Assembly (NCBI GenBank): GCA_028571685.1
Contig: CM053140.1
Span: 219,375,323 to 219,439,322, forward strand
DNA length: 64,000 bases
From: Heterohyrax brucei
Taxonomy: Eukaryota > Chordata > Mammalia > Hyracoidea > Procaviidae
Direction of reading: 5' to 3'
The notes under the pieces: model-generated
What the model was told of the DNA's origin: nothing
Database searches by the model: none
The model's input: only the letters and a program-made list of their open reading frames with translations
Made by a program: the position numbers and the translations under genes
Shown here: positions 1 through 11,500 of the stretch, piece after piece
How positions within the stretch are numbered: position 1 is the stretch's first letter
Layout: every line of letters begins with the position of its first letter

Positions 1-990
1 TGTCTAGCAGCTGGGCTGTCAGGAGCAGTAGGCCCCACCTCCTGGCTGGCAAAGACAGTGTTCTACTTGTGGAGTCTCTGGTGGGCCATCAGCTGATGTC
101 ACTATGATGTTGCTCAGTGAAGGCTGGTGAAATTGGCACCTCTAGAGTCAGCTGCCAGTCACTGCTGTGGTCTCAAGCTGCTCTTAACTTTAAAGCTCCT
201 TTCTGCTGAGAGGCACTGACCAGCCGCAGCTGATGGCTATCAGGCCCTTAGGGGTGGCAGGCCCCACCTCCTGGGTGACAAAGACAGCACCTTGTCTGTA
301 GTCAGCAGGCCCTATGATGTGGCTTAAAGAAGGGAAAGGTTAGGGCCCCACTGTACTCAGCCACCAGCCACTACTACTTTCTCTAGGTGTGACTGTGTTA
401 AAAACAGGTTTCCTGCTGGGAGTACCACCACCCTAACAAGCACTGGTGCTCAGCCTGAGAATTAGCCTCAGCCTAGTCCTCAGAAGAGGCTGATTCCACC
501 TCTCAGCTGACCAAGATGGTGTCCTGCCTGAGTTGCCTCTGTTACAGTGAGTCAGCAGAAGCTTTGGCACAATTCATAGAAGAGAGGAGGGAGGGGCACT
601 GTCATCCTCAGTCACTCGCTACTTCAGGGTTCTCTAAATGTGGCTGTCCTGAACACAGTCTCTCAGCTGTGGGACGTGCTGTTTACTTAGGCAATGCAAT
701 TCAGCAAAGTAGCCAGGATGTGCCAGGCTCACAGGTTCAGCAGACCCAGTCCCAGCATCCTGATTGACTAAGAATGCATCTGTACCTGTAATCCTCTCAG
801 GCACTTTGCCAACAGAAGCAGTAACCACTGTGCTGCTGTCTTGCCACCAACAAGATATATTCCCCCTTCCAGTCTCAAGACCCTACCCCTGATCTTGGAG
901 CTCCCAGAGTGTCCACGCTACTGCTTTCAATTACTGTTCTAGGCCTCAAGTCTCAGAGGGAATTGAGGAGATGTGTGTCTAGTCAGACAG
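1..990 (-). mobile_element. L1 LINE, 5' end (5' UTR), cut by window edge
   Basis: This stretch is alignable by eye with the antisense L1 5' region at 59.8-60.7 kb. Shared landmarks include 'ccccacctcctggctggcaa' near 34, 'gggccatcagctga' near 84, 'caagatggtgtcctgcc' near 511 and 'ggagatgtgtgtctagtc' near 966. In the second copy this last landmark lies about 40 bases from the element's 5' end. The element therefore starts near 990 and runs leftwards out of the window. No ORF1 or ORF2 homology is visible. The small ORFs here are chance. Confidence 0.7.
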
Positions 991-1037
991 CCCAGTTTCT
1001 CTCATTTTTTTTCCTCACACCGTCTAAGCTTGAGGAA

Positions 1038-1160
1038 CACTGATTAGGCCTATAAATGAGGAAGCTGGGAAGTGCAATGTCCTAATGAAGGTCACACAGT
1101 GAGGAAGTGGCAGGTCTGGATCAGAACCCAGGCTTCCTGTTACTCAAGTCAGAATAGGAT
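1038..1160 (+). repeat. MIR SINE fragment
   Basis: The core reads as a MIR 3' half: a gap-degraded 'ataaatgaggaagctgg', then 'ggtcacacagtgaggaagtgg', then 'agaacccaggcttcctgtt'. It is old and diverged. From about 1160 to 1930 I recognise no gene or repeat. Confidence 0.7.
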
Positions 1161-1929
1161 CACTGCTTCCCACAAAGAAACCTTAAGTAGGTTAAAAGGA
1201 TACCACTGTGAGGTGCCCACCATCCTAGAATACATATATCATTCCTGTAGCCCATGTCTGCCCTTGCTGAAGTAGTTTTGGTTGTAGCCTGCTCAGAAAT
1301 GTAGGACCCAGCATTCCATGAATGTTCCTGAAGCATACATGAAAGATTCAGACCTGGCTAAGTCTGTAAACAAGAGAAGAGAGAGTCAAATACGTTTGTC
1401 TACTGTTCTCAGGCAGCAACCAACCTGCATGCAGCAGCAGATTGGAACTGCCTGGTAAATCCCAGCTCCAAAGTAATGACTTCAGCAGAGCTGCTGCTAA
1501 TGGAACAAGACAGCAGGAGCTGGAGGAGTTGGGAGCCAGGCAGCTCATGGACTTGTATTCTGGAGGTTTCCTTTGATTTCATCCACCATTGCTCTGCACC
1601 CGTATAACCCTCAAGTTAGCCAGAGAGTACAAATGAGAAGAGAGCTTTAGCTCACATGTCCCAACTGCTCACTTTCACCACTGCTCTGAATTTTGAAGAC
1701 AAGATGTGTTGAAGAGGGGCCAGAGACAAGTGGACTCTTCCAGAGGCTCCTGACCAATGAGGTGGGGTGGGAAGAATCAAAGGCAGCTAAGGACAGAGGC
1801 TCTCCTGCCATATAAGGGAGGTGATGTGGTGAATGAGGAAGGATAGCCTGGTACCCAGCAACCTGGTAGCTCCATGACGATCCCTATCTATATGTGATAC
1901 TCAGAAAGGTTACCTGGACACTGGCATTT

Positions 1930-1985
1930 CTTTCAGTTCACCACATGATGCTAATGTGCAAATGAGGACTGAAAACTACCAGTGT
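1930..1985 (+). repeat. Possible hAT-Charlie (MER5-like) fragment
   Basis: A short terminal-like motif, 'gatgctaatgtgcaaatgagg' followed by 'ctaccagtg', resembles the 3' end of MER5-type nonautonomous hAT elements. Only about 50 bases are recognisable, so this is tentative. Confidence 0.35.
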
Positions 1986-2079
1986 CATGGAAAAGACATA
2001 TTTCAGGTACATTGGCCTTAGAATGTCCTTCCTCTCCAATCTTTTCTTATGCTTCATTTACCCCATGAGGCAGAGTGAT

Positions 2080-2385
2080 AGTTCTTTGCACAAAACCTCT
2101 AGTGGTTCCTCATTGCATGTTGAGTTAAACCCACTCTGCTTAGTCAAGCCACCAAGCCCCTGGGCTCTGTCACAGCCCACCTCCCAGGCTTGCCTTTCAT
2201 GGATCCACTGGGCACAGTTATTCCACAGACCCCTGGACTTTCTTCCAGGCCTGTGCTCTCAAAGCATTTTGCTCATCCCTCAACTATTGTATCGTACCCA
2301 TTTTTAAAGGTTATCCAGTTCCAGTTTCAATGCTACGTCTTTCAGAAAGACTTCTTGAATATAAGCTGCATGAGGTCATTTCTAA
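2080..2385 (+). repeat. L2 LINE 3' region
   Basis: The sequence follows the L2 3' pattern of C/T-rich text: 'cctctagtggttcctcattg', a lead-in to 'cccctgggctctg', then a run ending in 'cagaaagacttcttgaatat'. Stops are scattered, so there is no coding potential. It is an ancient copy. Confidence 0.5.
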
Positions 2386-2479
2386 ACTATCCCAGCTGAC
2401 TTTTAACCTCATTAATGGACTGTTGCTTAAGGCAGTGCCTGCAACATCTTCCCTCTTGCATCCCCATAGAATTTATGAA

Positions 2480-2605
2480 TAAATGAATAAAGGCCCAATT
2501 CTTCATCTGAAAAATAAGAATACCTCATAGGGTTGTTGTGAGGATTAAAATAATTAATTGGTGCAGAGCAAGCTTTCAATAGCTGTAGCAATAATAATAG
2601 CTCCA
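2480..2605 (-). repeat. MIR SINE fragment, antisense
   Basis: The antisense MIR core is clear: 'cttcatctgaaaaataagaa', 'cctcatagggttgttgtgag' and 'gattaaaataattaattggt'. About 500 bases up to 3130 hold nothing I recognise. Confidence 0.75.
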
Positions 2606-3131
2606 GAAAGAATTTCTGTCCTGTGATTACCATGGCTGGAGGTGATAGCACTAATCCTGCTAGAGATGAGGGTGTGAGGGAAGGTTGGGTGAGATCCTTT
2701 TGAGCCCCAGATGACAGCAGTTTCACGTACATTGCCTTGACTTTTCATGTCCATCTGAGGATTTGGAGAGGAGCTGAGAGCTTCCTGTGTAAGTCATCTG
2801 ACCTAAGGCATTTTCACGTCATGAGGTATATCTAGATGCTCATCCTTTGAGGCACTCAGGAGAAGTTACTGCCTCAAACTCACACTGAAAGAAACCCTCT
2901 AACTTGTCTCTTAAAATCTATATATACCTAAGTACATTGCATGTCTTGAAACAACAAAGACCTAGTGTGACAACTTCAAGTACTTTTCTGTTCCCCTACA
3001 GAAATATGGAATCATTTAACTGTCTCTGTGAACATGTTCTCATTTCCTGCAGAATCTCCAGCTCATAGTAACATTCTTGGCCCGTAATAAACACTCACAA
3101 TTCTTTTCTGACTTTACCAGATTTTATTTAA

Positions 3132-3388
3132 ATGATCATTACTACAATTGACGGAACATGTACTGTGTGCCAGGTGCTGTGATGGGCATTTTGTGTCATT
3201 ATTCCATCAAATAATCCCAGCAACCCACTAAGATAGGTATTCTCACATGATTTTACAGATGAGGGAAGTGAGGGTCACGGGGGCCAGCAACTTCTTTGAA
3301 ATCTTGCAGCCAGTAGGGGTAGACCGGGTCTTGAGCCCCAGTTTACATGACTCCAGAGCTGTGTTCTTTCCACGGCACTGTGGCTCTT
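3132..3388 (+). repeat. MIR SINE, near full length
   Basis: Successive MIR landmarks are present: 'tgtactgtgtgccaggtgct', 'aataatcccagcaaccc', 'ttttacagatgaggga' and a 3' part with 'cttgagccccagtttacatg' and 'ccagagctgtgttctttcca'. It is one of the best-preserved MIRs in the window. Confidence 0.8.
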
Positions 3389-3394
3389 CATTCT

Positions 3395-3530
3395 GGTTGC
3401 CATTGGTATCACGTGGTGAATTAGAGGAGTGCTGGTGTTCAGGCCTGCCTCTGACTCACTCAATCTGGATCTCTGAAGGTGGAACCCAGATTTGAGTGCT
3501 GTTCAAAGCTCCCGGATACATCCCTAGGGC
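3395..3530 (+). repeat. Possible hAT-Charlie nonautonomous element
   Basis: Landmarks 'ctcactcaatctggatctct', 'ggtggaacccagattt' and 'caaagctcccggata' resemble the middle of MER5/MER20-type elements. The copy is diverged and the family assignment is tentative. Confidence 0.4.
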
Positions 3531-3774
3531 TGAATACTGTGGTACTACTGCACAACAGAACCAAATACTCGAGACAAGTTCCAGATACCTTGTCTTAGAC
3601 TTATTAAAAAGAGAGAGAGACAGAGAAAGAGACATGTCACAGTCAGAGATGGGAAGGTGGGTTGGAGAGGCAGACAGAATTTTGCCATCATATATGTTAC
3701 CGTCTGTTGCAAAAGTAATTTTAAAATTCCTGGTGGCTTTAATTTTAAAGCAAGGCCCTGAAAGCTGTGCCTCT

Positions 3775-3862
3775 TCTGCACCCCTCCCAGCATCCAACAC
3801 AGAGTCTGGGCCCACCTCCTGTACTCAATAAATATTTGTTTAGTGAATTGAAAAGCTAGCAC
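3775..3862 (+). repeat. L2 LINE 3' tail
   Basis: The typical L2 terminal text is visible: 'cacagagtctgggcccacct', then 'actcaataaatatttgttta'. It is a short fragment. A similar piece is at 4205-4290 ('ctctgcactcagtgggtact' and 'gattgagtgattgg'). Confidence 0.55.
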
Positions 3863-4667
3863 ATTTTGAAGGAAACTGATTCCAACTATGTTGTATTTTG
3901 TTTTATTGATCATTCTTTCTTTCCCAAAGTCTTTGAATAGAGAAGAAAAGACTGTATTTGGTTTGCTCTGAGTATAGTCACTTCAGTTAGGTGGTACGAT
4001 TAGAAATTCAGATGATCCATACTGACGTTCAAAGGACCCTTCCATAGGTCCCCAGCTATCCATCAGCTGTCCCCACTGTGCCCTTAAACATGCATACTTG
4101 GCACCACCCTTGTTTGAACTTGCTTGTAAGTGTCCTTGATTTTTGTATGTACTCTCGTTAATGAGATGATCCATTTCAGAGGAATATGGGTATATCTTCT
4201 CATTTTTTTATCTCTCCCTTCACCATGCCTAGGATGTTGCTCTGCACTCAGTGGGTACTCAAAACACTGCTGATTGAGTGATTGGCTCACATTTATGTAA
4301 CTTGTTTTCTTTGATTAGCACTGGCTTCTCAGCATTCTCCCCAAGAGAACTGGGGAAGCAGAAGAGTGGTGGTGGGGAGCTAACATGAGATAAGGGAGGA
4401 AGAAAGCAATCAACAAAACATTCATTTGCTCAGCCTTTCACTTCTACTGATTCAGACTCTATTTGCTAGGCCCCATGTCAGGCACTGGAAGACAAGGCAG
4501 ATGGAGTCTCTGGTAGCTTGGGTTTCATAGTTTTATAGGAAGATGATCTGTTAGTTGTAGAGAAGTGCAACAGCGTGATCTGGGGGCTATCTCACCTATT
4601 TTTGGTGCCACTGCGGAGATTTGGGTGTTTGGTTTAGCATCTTTCAATGGCCTTTTTGCCATGACTA

Positions 4668-4880
4668 TTAATCCCATTATCGTTGAGTAAGTTCTGACTC
4701 ATGGAGACCTCACCATTTTTAAAACGAAACTTTTGCCATTGAGTTAATTCTGACTCATGGGGAACCTATACGACAAAGTAGAACTACCCCCGTAGAATTC
4801 CCAAGGAGCGTCTGGGGGATTCAAACTGCCAAATTTTGCTTTGCAGTCTTAGCACTTAACTAGTACACCACCTGGCTTGA
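4668..4880 (-). repeat. AfroSINE pair, antisense
   Basis: An antisense AfroSINE 3' start ('attatcgttgagtaagttctg', 4677-4712) is followed at about 4728 by a second, longer antisense copy: 'gccattgagttaattctgac', 'aaagtagaactacccccgta' and 'ttcccaaggagcgtctggg', ending in the A-box side near 'tagtacaccacctgg'. So two 3' tails stand in tandem and only one has a body. Confidence 0.8.
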
Positions 4881-5419
4881 TTGGTAAAAACTGCCTTTGT
4901 ACCTAAGAGCCTGGCAGTGTACCTGCCTGGGGGAGCACCCTTGAAGGTCTCTTCATCAACTGAGTGAATGGTTTTGCTTTTCTACCTGGCTGTCTTAGAG
5001 CCTAGCTTTTGTCCGAGGGCCATAGCTCCTCATAAAAGCACCACTGAACAGGCACTCAATTGTTAATAAAAACTGTAAAAACACAGCTGACATTGTGCAG
5101 TTCAGCATGGACTTCTAGCACAAATAAAACACATCAGTATAGAGAGTGAAAACAAGGAGTTCTAGTGGAAATGAGCTGCGACATTAGATTTAGGTTTCAG
5201 CATCTACAAATGACTTATTTCGTCTTGTACCACTTTTTTTTTTTCCCTTCTTTCCCTCCCATAAATTCATACCCTAGATAGGCAGTTTCAGATACTCTCC
5301 CTCAGTAGCTCTTTCTTGAAATAGAACACTTCTTATTTTTCGAGTATGCCCTCACTGCTGCAGGCCTCCAAGACTGATTTACCCTGGCTCTGTTTTATTG
5401 TTATTTTTCTCTCTTGTAG
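4881..5419. other. Intronic sequence before first RXRG exon in window
   Basis: No repeat or gene is recognised here. The last part is a pyrimidine-rich tract ending in 'ctctcttgtag' at 5419, the 3' splice site for the exon at 5420. Confidence 0.6.
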
Positions 5420-5564
5420 CTAAATGTGGTGAACAGCATCAGCAGCTCAGAGGACATCAAGCCCTTACCAGGGCTTCCAGGGATTGGAAATATGAACTAC
5501 TCGGCCACCAACCCTGGGCCTCTGGTTAAACACATCTGTGCCATATGTGGGGACAGATCCTCAG
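5420..5564 (+). CDS. RXRG: RXRG exon: end of A/B region and start of first zinc finger
   Basis: The acceptor is 'ctctcttgtag' and the donor 'tcag|gtatgt'. The exon starts in phase 0 at the codon for L (about human residue 100) and encodes [14 protein letters not shown]..., then [12 protein letters not shown]. The first two zinc-binding cysteines of finger 1 are at codons 5537 and 5546. The last base is the first base of a Gly codon completed at 8141. This leaves a 2576-base intron containing two AfroSINEs. Confidence 0.95.
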
Positions 5565-8500
5565 GTATGTGCAAGAGCAGATGTTCCTCCCAACTACCCT
5601 ACATGATTGGGACCCAGAAAAGGAGCTTGCTCCACTGCCTGTCTGCCTACTTTGCATGTAATGAAAGCAAAGTGACCCTGTAGGGTGATCCTAATCCTTG
5701 GGTGGCATAAGCAGTTTGCGATGGGCTGCTAGCTGAAAGGTTGGCCTTTCAAATTTACCTAGTGGTGCCACAGAAGGACCTGGCCATCTGCTTCCATAAA
5801 GATTACAGCCAATAAAACCATGTGGAGCAGTTCCACTCTGTGCCACATGAAACCACTATGAGTTGGAATCTACTCGACAACAGTGGGTTTGTTAGAAGTT
5901 TTTGTTTGCTTATTAAGTATGGTCTTTCTCTCAGCTGCGACTTTAAAATTTCTATCACTGTGCTTGTCAATGACTGTGGTCCTGATGAATTTAAGGTCTG
6001 ATTTCATTTTTGAGGATTAGATTTACAGGAAATGTTCAGAAGTCTCTCCCCTGTGATTAGCAGTATATCAGAATAGGTTTTCTTTAATTTTTTGAATTTA
6101 TTTTTATAATCATAAAAATAATAACCGTTGAGTAGAGCATATAGGAAAACTAGTGTAAAATGCAAAGAAAAACAATTATCCATAACATCCCTCTCAAAGA
6201 CAAGCCATTCAATAGTTTCGTGTATTCCTTTCCTTAATGTTCTAGGTTTGTGACGTGTTTTGTGGCTGAGACAACGTGTTCTTACCTACATTCCTTTCTC
6301 TTACCCTCTTCCACTGTTGCCCGAATTATTTCTCTCCAGACCACTTCCCTTGTCCGGTTTTGTAGACATCTATATCTCCACTTTGATAAACGAGGAAACA
6401 GGGGAGGTTCTCTTCTATAGTGGTCTAGGATGGCCAAACAAGTACTACCTCATCTGCTTGTCACTAAAGCCCTACAGACTTTCCCTCCATGGAGGATTTC
6501 TGGTGCCTGGAACTTAGTTATATGACTGATATTTGATTGCTGCCATAAGTTATTTCCAAATCAGATGCTTAGCCTCTCTAGGTTAGCTGTTACCACAGCC
6601 ACAGATCGCCAGCCACGTCTGACCCAGATTTTCTCTGCTGGTTACTTTAGTTGAAAGACTGGGATGTTCATTCACCTGTTGAAGAGTCATGGGGATGCCT
6701 TTGTCATACAGTTGACCAATTGGTCCCATGTTTCTTGAGGACAAAAATTTAGGAGCTTAAAGCATTAGGTTCTGTGGCTCAAGATAAAATCCTATCCATG
6801 TTACTACTGTGAGTTCAGTAAATTAGTGTAGTCAACTAATTAGGTACATGCTGTCTTTTCATCAGGTGCCTGGGTGACACAAATGGTTTCCTCTCAGCTA
6901 CTAGCCTAAAGGTTGATGATCTGAACCCACTCGGCAGCACCATAGAAGAAATGTCTAGTGATTAGCTTCCATGAAGATTACGGCTGAGAAAACTTTATGA
7001 AGCACAGTTCTGCTCTCTAGCACCACAGATCAGAATTGACCTAACGGCAACAGATGAAGGGAAGGGGAATTTTCATCAGGCATTATCAACAGCCACTACT
7101 TCTTTTTAGGGTGGCTCCTAGAAAATGTGAGCTCTTGGGTCACAGATATTTACATCGGGTATACATATTCTCATGAACTTCAAATTCACTTTAATGTCAG
7201 CATAAAGAATATGGAATTAGAAAGCCAGGTCTGGTTTGTAGCTAAATGGCATCACTGATAATACTCAATAATTACTGTATAGTTCAAACTATTTTTTTGG
7301 ATTATCAGTTTCCTTATATTTTTCAAGGTCCACTATTCTAACCAGTAGATTATAGCTGCCTAGAGAAGAAATCTACTTAGGCAGGGTGTTGTGATCAATT
7401 TGTGACGTGCATCTGGGGCTGACATGAGGATCCTGCTGACTAATTAGCCACCCCTGATTTAAGTAATGAAAACCGAATGTAGGAACAGGTGATGAGAACA
7501 ATGCAATATATAATAGATTATTCTGGATCAAACAAAGCAGCCTTCTATTATATTGTTGGGTCACATCTTAATACTGAGTGCCAGGTTACTGTATGAAGAC
7601 TATCTGCCAGCTTATTTCTCTAACGGGTGATAGCATTTAAAGAATCATATGTAACTGAAGATCCTGTTCATAGTTGATGGTAAAAGATTTTAAGTCAGTT
7701 TCCCAAGACCTTGGGCCTCAACTTTTGGGAAATATTGGCCGGGCTGAAGTTCCTTTCCTGATGGGAAATTCATGATTACAAATGTTGTTATTTATTGTGT
7801 ACACTAATGGCTTGAATTGAGGCAGGACACTTTGTTTAACCAAACACCCAAACACAAGAGTTGCAGTGATAAATGTAAACAAAATCTTCCGAATGGGAAT
7901 TTTCTTATAATGCTCTCCAGAAATGCAGAGATAAAGAAGGAAGGCACAAGAAAAGATATATTTTACTGTGTCTTATTTTGGTTGCTGGGACTGAGCTTTT
8001 AGGCTAGTCATTTTTTGCTTTCTGCCCTAGTGCCCGGGTGAGGTTGTCTGTGTGCCTGCGTGGCAGCCAGGGTGTTCTTTGAATGAATGATCCAAACAAA
8101 TTCAGAAACAATCTATGACATATTCTTTCATTGTGCCCAGGAAAGCATTACGGTGTATACAGCTGTGAAGGCTGCAAAGGCTTCTTCAAGAGAACCATAA
8201 GGAAAGACCTCATCTACACATGTCGGGAAAATAAAGACTGCCTCATTGACAAGCGCCAGCGCAACCGCTGCCAGTACTGTCGCTATCAAAAGTGCCTTGT
8301 CATGGGCATGAAGAGGGAAGGTGAGGCTGGAGGGAAGGTGAGCCCTCCTTTCTCCCCTCCATTCAAGGGAGCATAGTGGACATCTTAGTAGCAGCGTAAG
8401 ACAAATTTGGTGTGTAGAGGACATCCCTGCTGAGTTGAACTACACGGAAAGGAGAAATTTGGAGTAGAAGTTCAGGTGACTTTGAGTACTATGATTTCCC

Positions 8501-11500
8501 AAGCATTGTAACTGAATATCTCCCTCACCTTAGGAAATACATATCCCTACAGCCAAGAGGGAGCCTGTTGGTGGGCACACAGCTACTAAAATGAAAGGTT
8601 GGTGTTCAAACCTACGTGGAGATGCTTTGGAGGAAAGACTTGGCTATCTAACTCCCAAAGCTCACAATTAATAAAACTAGGAAGCACAGTTCTGCTATTG
8701 AAACACACAGAATAGCTATGAGTCAAACTTGACTCAATGGCAACTGATACAGCAAAGAGGGCAACAGGCACTTTTTCCTGGATCTCTGACAATGGTCCCC
8801 TGAGTGGGTGATTATCACACTAGGTCCTCCTCTCCTTTGCTCTTCCAGTTGGGTAGCAAGTGTCAGAGCCTAGAGGGGCAGTCCTACCAGTGGAATGTCA
8901 GATGGACCTTCAGGATAGAGCTGACTTCTCTTGTCTTACCTAAGGTCTCACTTTGGGAAAACCTGACGATTTGATTTCACTATCTGGGCTTCTATGGTCT
9001 GCTATAAACCCTTTATGACTGGTCTTTTGGAATGATTAGAATTACCCAGAGAAAACTAGCTTTCTCATTCAGAGACCTCCATTTGTACATTTAAATCATT
9101 AGCTCTTTCTGTTTATAGTGACTTGTTCTATAGTCAAGGAAAAAAAAAAAAAAACTTTGCCAATGCTTTCTGTTCCTTTAAAAATTCAAAAAGTCTTTCT
9201 TTTTGGTAACACAAACAAATTTACTCAGACAGTTAATGAACTAGTGAATTCAAGAAGGTTCGTGGTTTAAGTGGTGACTCTTAATGAAGTTTGGAGTCAG
9301 GAAGGCCTGCCTCTCTCCAGGAAATGGAAAAAGGAAATTTAGTTAGTTTTGGGTGGCTTCTCATTCTTGAAGAGCTTTTCTTCTGTCATGAGGAGGAATC
9401 TACCTGAAAGGACCAGTTCGAGGGAAAAAGTTCTCTGAACCCCTGATAAGAGAGGATGCCACCAATGAAAATGGTCTTCTTAGAATCTTAGTTGTCAGAT
9501 CTAGAGGTGGCCCTTCAGAATCATTTAGATAACCCTAATCATTTTCTATAGGGGCATTATGGGTTCAGTGGTGGAATTCTTATTTATCAAGCAGGAATCT
9601 GAAAAGTGACAGATGCACATCTAGCTCCTGATCATTTGCTCTCTGCAGTGTATTCATCGCATCATCTTACCCATCTCAGAAAACAGCTATTCTGGTTTTC
9701 CATTGCTCAGGACAGAAACCATCCTCTCCTTTCTTTGTTTCATACACTACACTCGTTAAGTTAGGAAACATTCTCTCTCCCTCAAAGACATCCAGAATCT
9801 TCCCACATCTCACTATTTTTGCAGGCATCAGCTACTCCAAGACACTATTATCTTTTGTAATAATACAAATAGCTTATTAATAGGTCTCCATGCTTCTGTC
9901 TTTGTCTTTTTCTGGTCCTTCATAACAGAGCAACCAGGGTGAGGCTTTAAATAAGTGAGCCAGGTCAAGTCATTGCTCCACTAAAACCTTACAATGCCTT
10001 CCCTTGTCCCTCAAAAGAAGGAGAAACTCAGGGTCGTATGTCATTTCCCTGCTCCAGCCTCTGTAACATCTTTGCTAGTCCTCAAATATACCAGAGGTGC
10101 TCTCACCTCAGGATCTTTGCACTTGCTGTTTCATCTACCTGGAATGCTCTTTTCCTATGTGTCTGCATGGCCTTTTTCTTCATTTTCCTCAGGCTTTCAC
10201 TCAGTTATCATCTTCTCAGTAAAACCTTGTCTGGCTCAGCTATCTAAAATTACATCAACCACCCCCAACCTTCCCAGTCTTCTTCCCACAGAATTTATCA
10301 CAATCAGTGTAGTGGGTTGAGTGCTACCACTGCTAACCCAAAGGTCAGCAGTTCAAATCCACCAGGCGCTCCTTGAACTGACAAAGCCTACCCAAGACTG
10401 AGTCTAGTGCCACTGGATGGTGCCAGGCTACCCCCGTTGACTGCTGTAGTGGGGGTCACAATGGAGAGTCCTGGACAGAGCTTGAGAAAAACATTCTAAC
10501 TCACAATAAAAGATGAGACTTCCTAGCCTGACAGATCTTGTAGAAACTCCAAGAATATGGCCCCTCGATAACCTTTAGCTTAGTAACGAGGTCACTCCTG
10601 AGATTTCCCCTATAGACAATGTTTAGACAGGCCCACAAAACACAATGAGACTAAAGGGCATACTAGTCCAGAGGGAAGGACTAGAAGGAAGGCAGGAAAA
10701 GAAAGCTGGTAATAGAGAATAAAAGAAGAAAAAAAGGAAAGGACGGTCGTCAGCTTTGTTCATCATACCTTGAATTCATCATAAGTTGGAAACTACCTGT
10801 ACTGTTTTATCTTGTTGATCTCCATGAGGGATTTTAAAAAATTTCACCAGTGTATCACCAGTGTGGAGTGGCTAGTGGATTTTAACTGCTGACCTTTTTG
10901 TGAGCAGTCATAGCTCTTAACCACTGCATCATCAAGTCTGCATGTAGTACATAGTTGGCACTTAATAGATAATTATTAAACAAATGGATAAATGAATGAA
11001 TGGTTTAAACTCATGTAGCCCTGCTTGGATCAGAAGTTTTAGCGATGCAGTTGCTCTTAAAATGACCCATTCATTCAGTTTTTCATTCATGGCATATTAG
11101 TTGAATGCTTACTTTGTGCATATGTCATGTTTCCCATGGGAAGGTCAATGATGTTACAGTTTGGATTATAAGATCTGAAAATCCAGCTGGTGGAGACTGT
11201 CATCTTTCTGTCAGTAGAGCCATTACTCTTCATAGTCCCTTCCCCTGTGATACAAAAAAAATAAGATTAGTGACCACAAAGCCCATCTTGCATCAGCAAG
11301 TACATGGTGGCTACAAGGATTGCTATTTACTCCCAGGATAGACTGCAGATAGACTTGGAGAAATAACAGTTTTCATTAAGCATGTGAGACTGAATTAAGG
11401 GATCATCAATGACCTCAACTGCAGAAGAATCATTTCTGCTTCTTCGGAGTTAGTCTCAATCTGTCTCCCAAAACTCAACCTCAGTATCTCCCCACTTGAT

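Noticed and set aside
5693..5893. tRNA gene calls in AfroSINE heads
   Set aside because: A- and B-box-like motifs are present, but the copies lack a foldable tRNA body and are followed by SINE tails. They are tRNA-derived SINEs, here and at all other copies.
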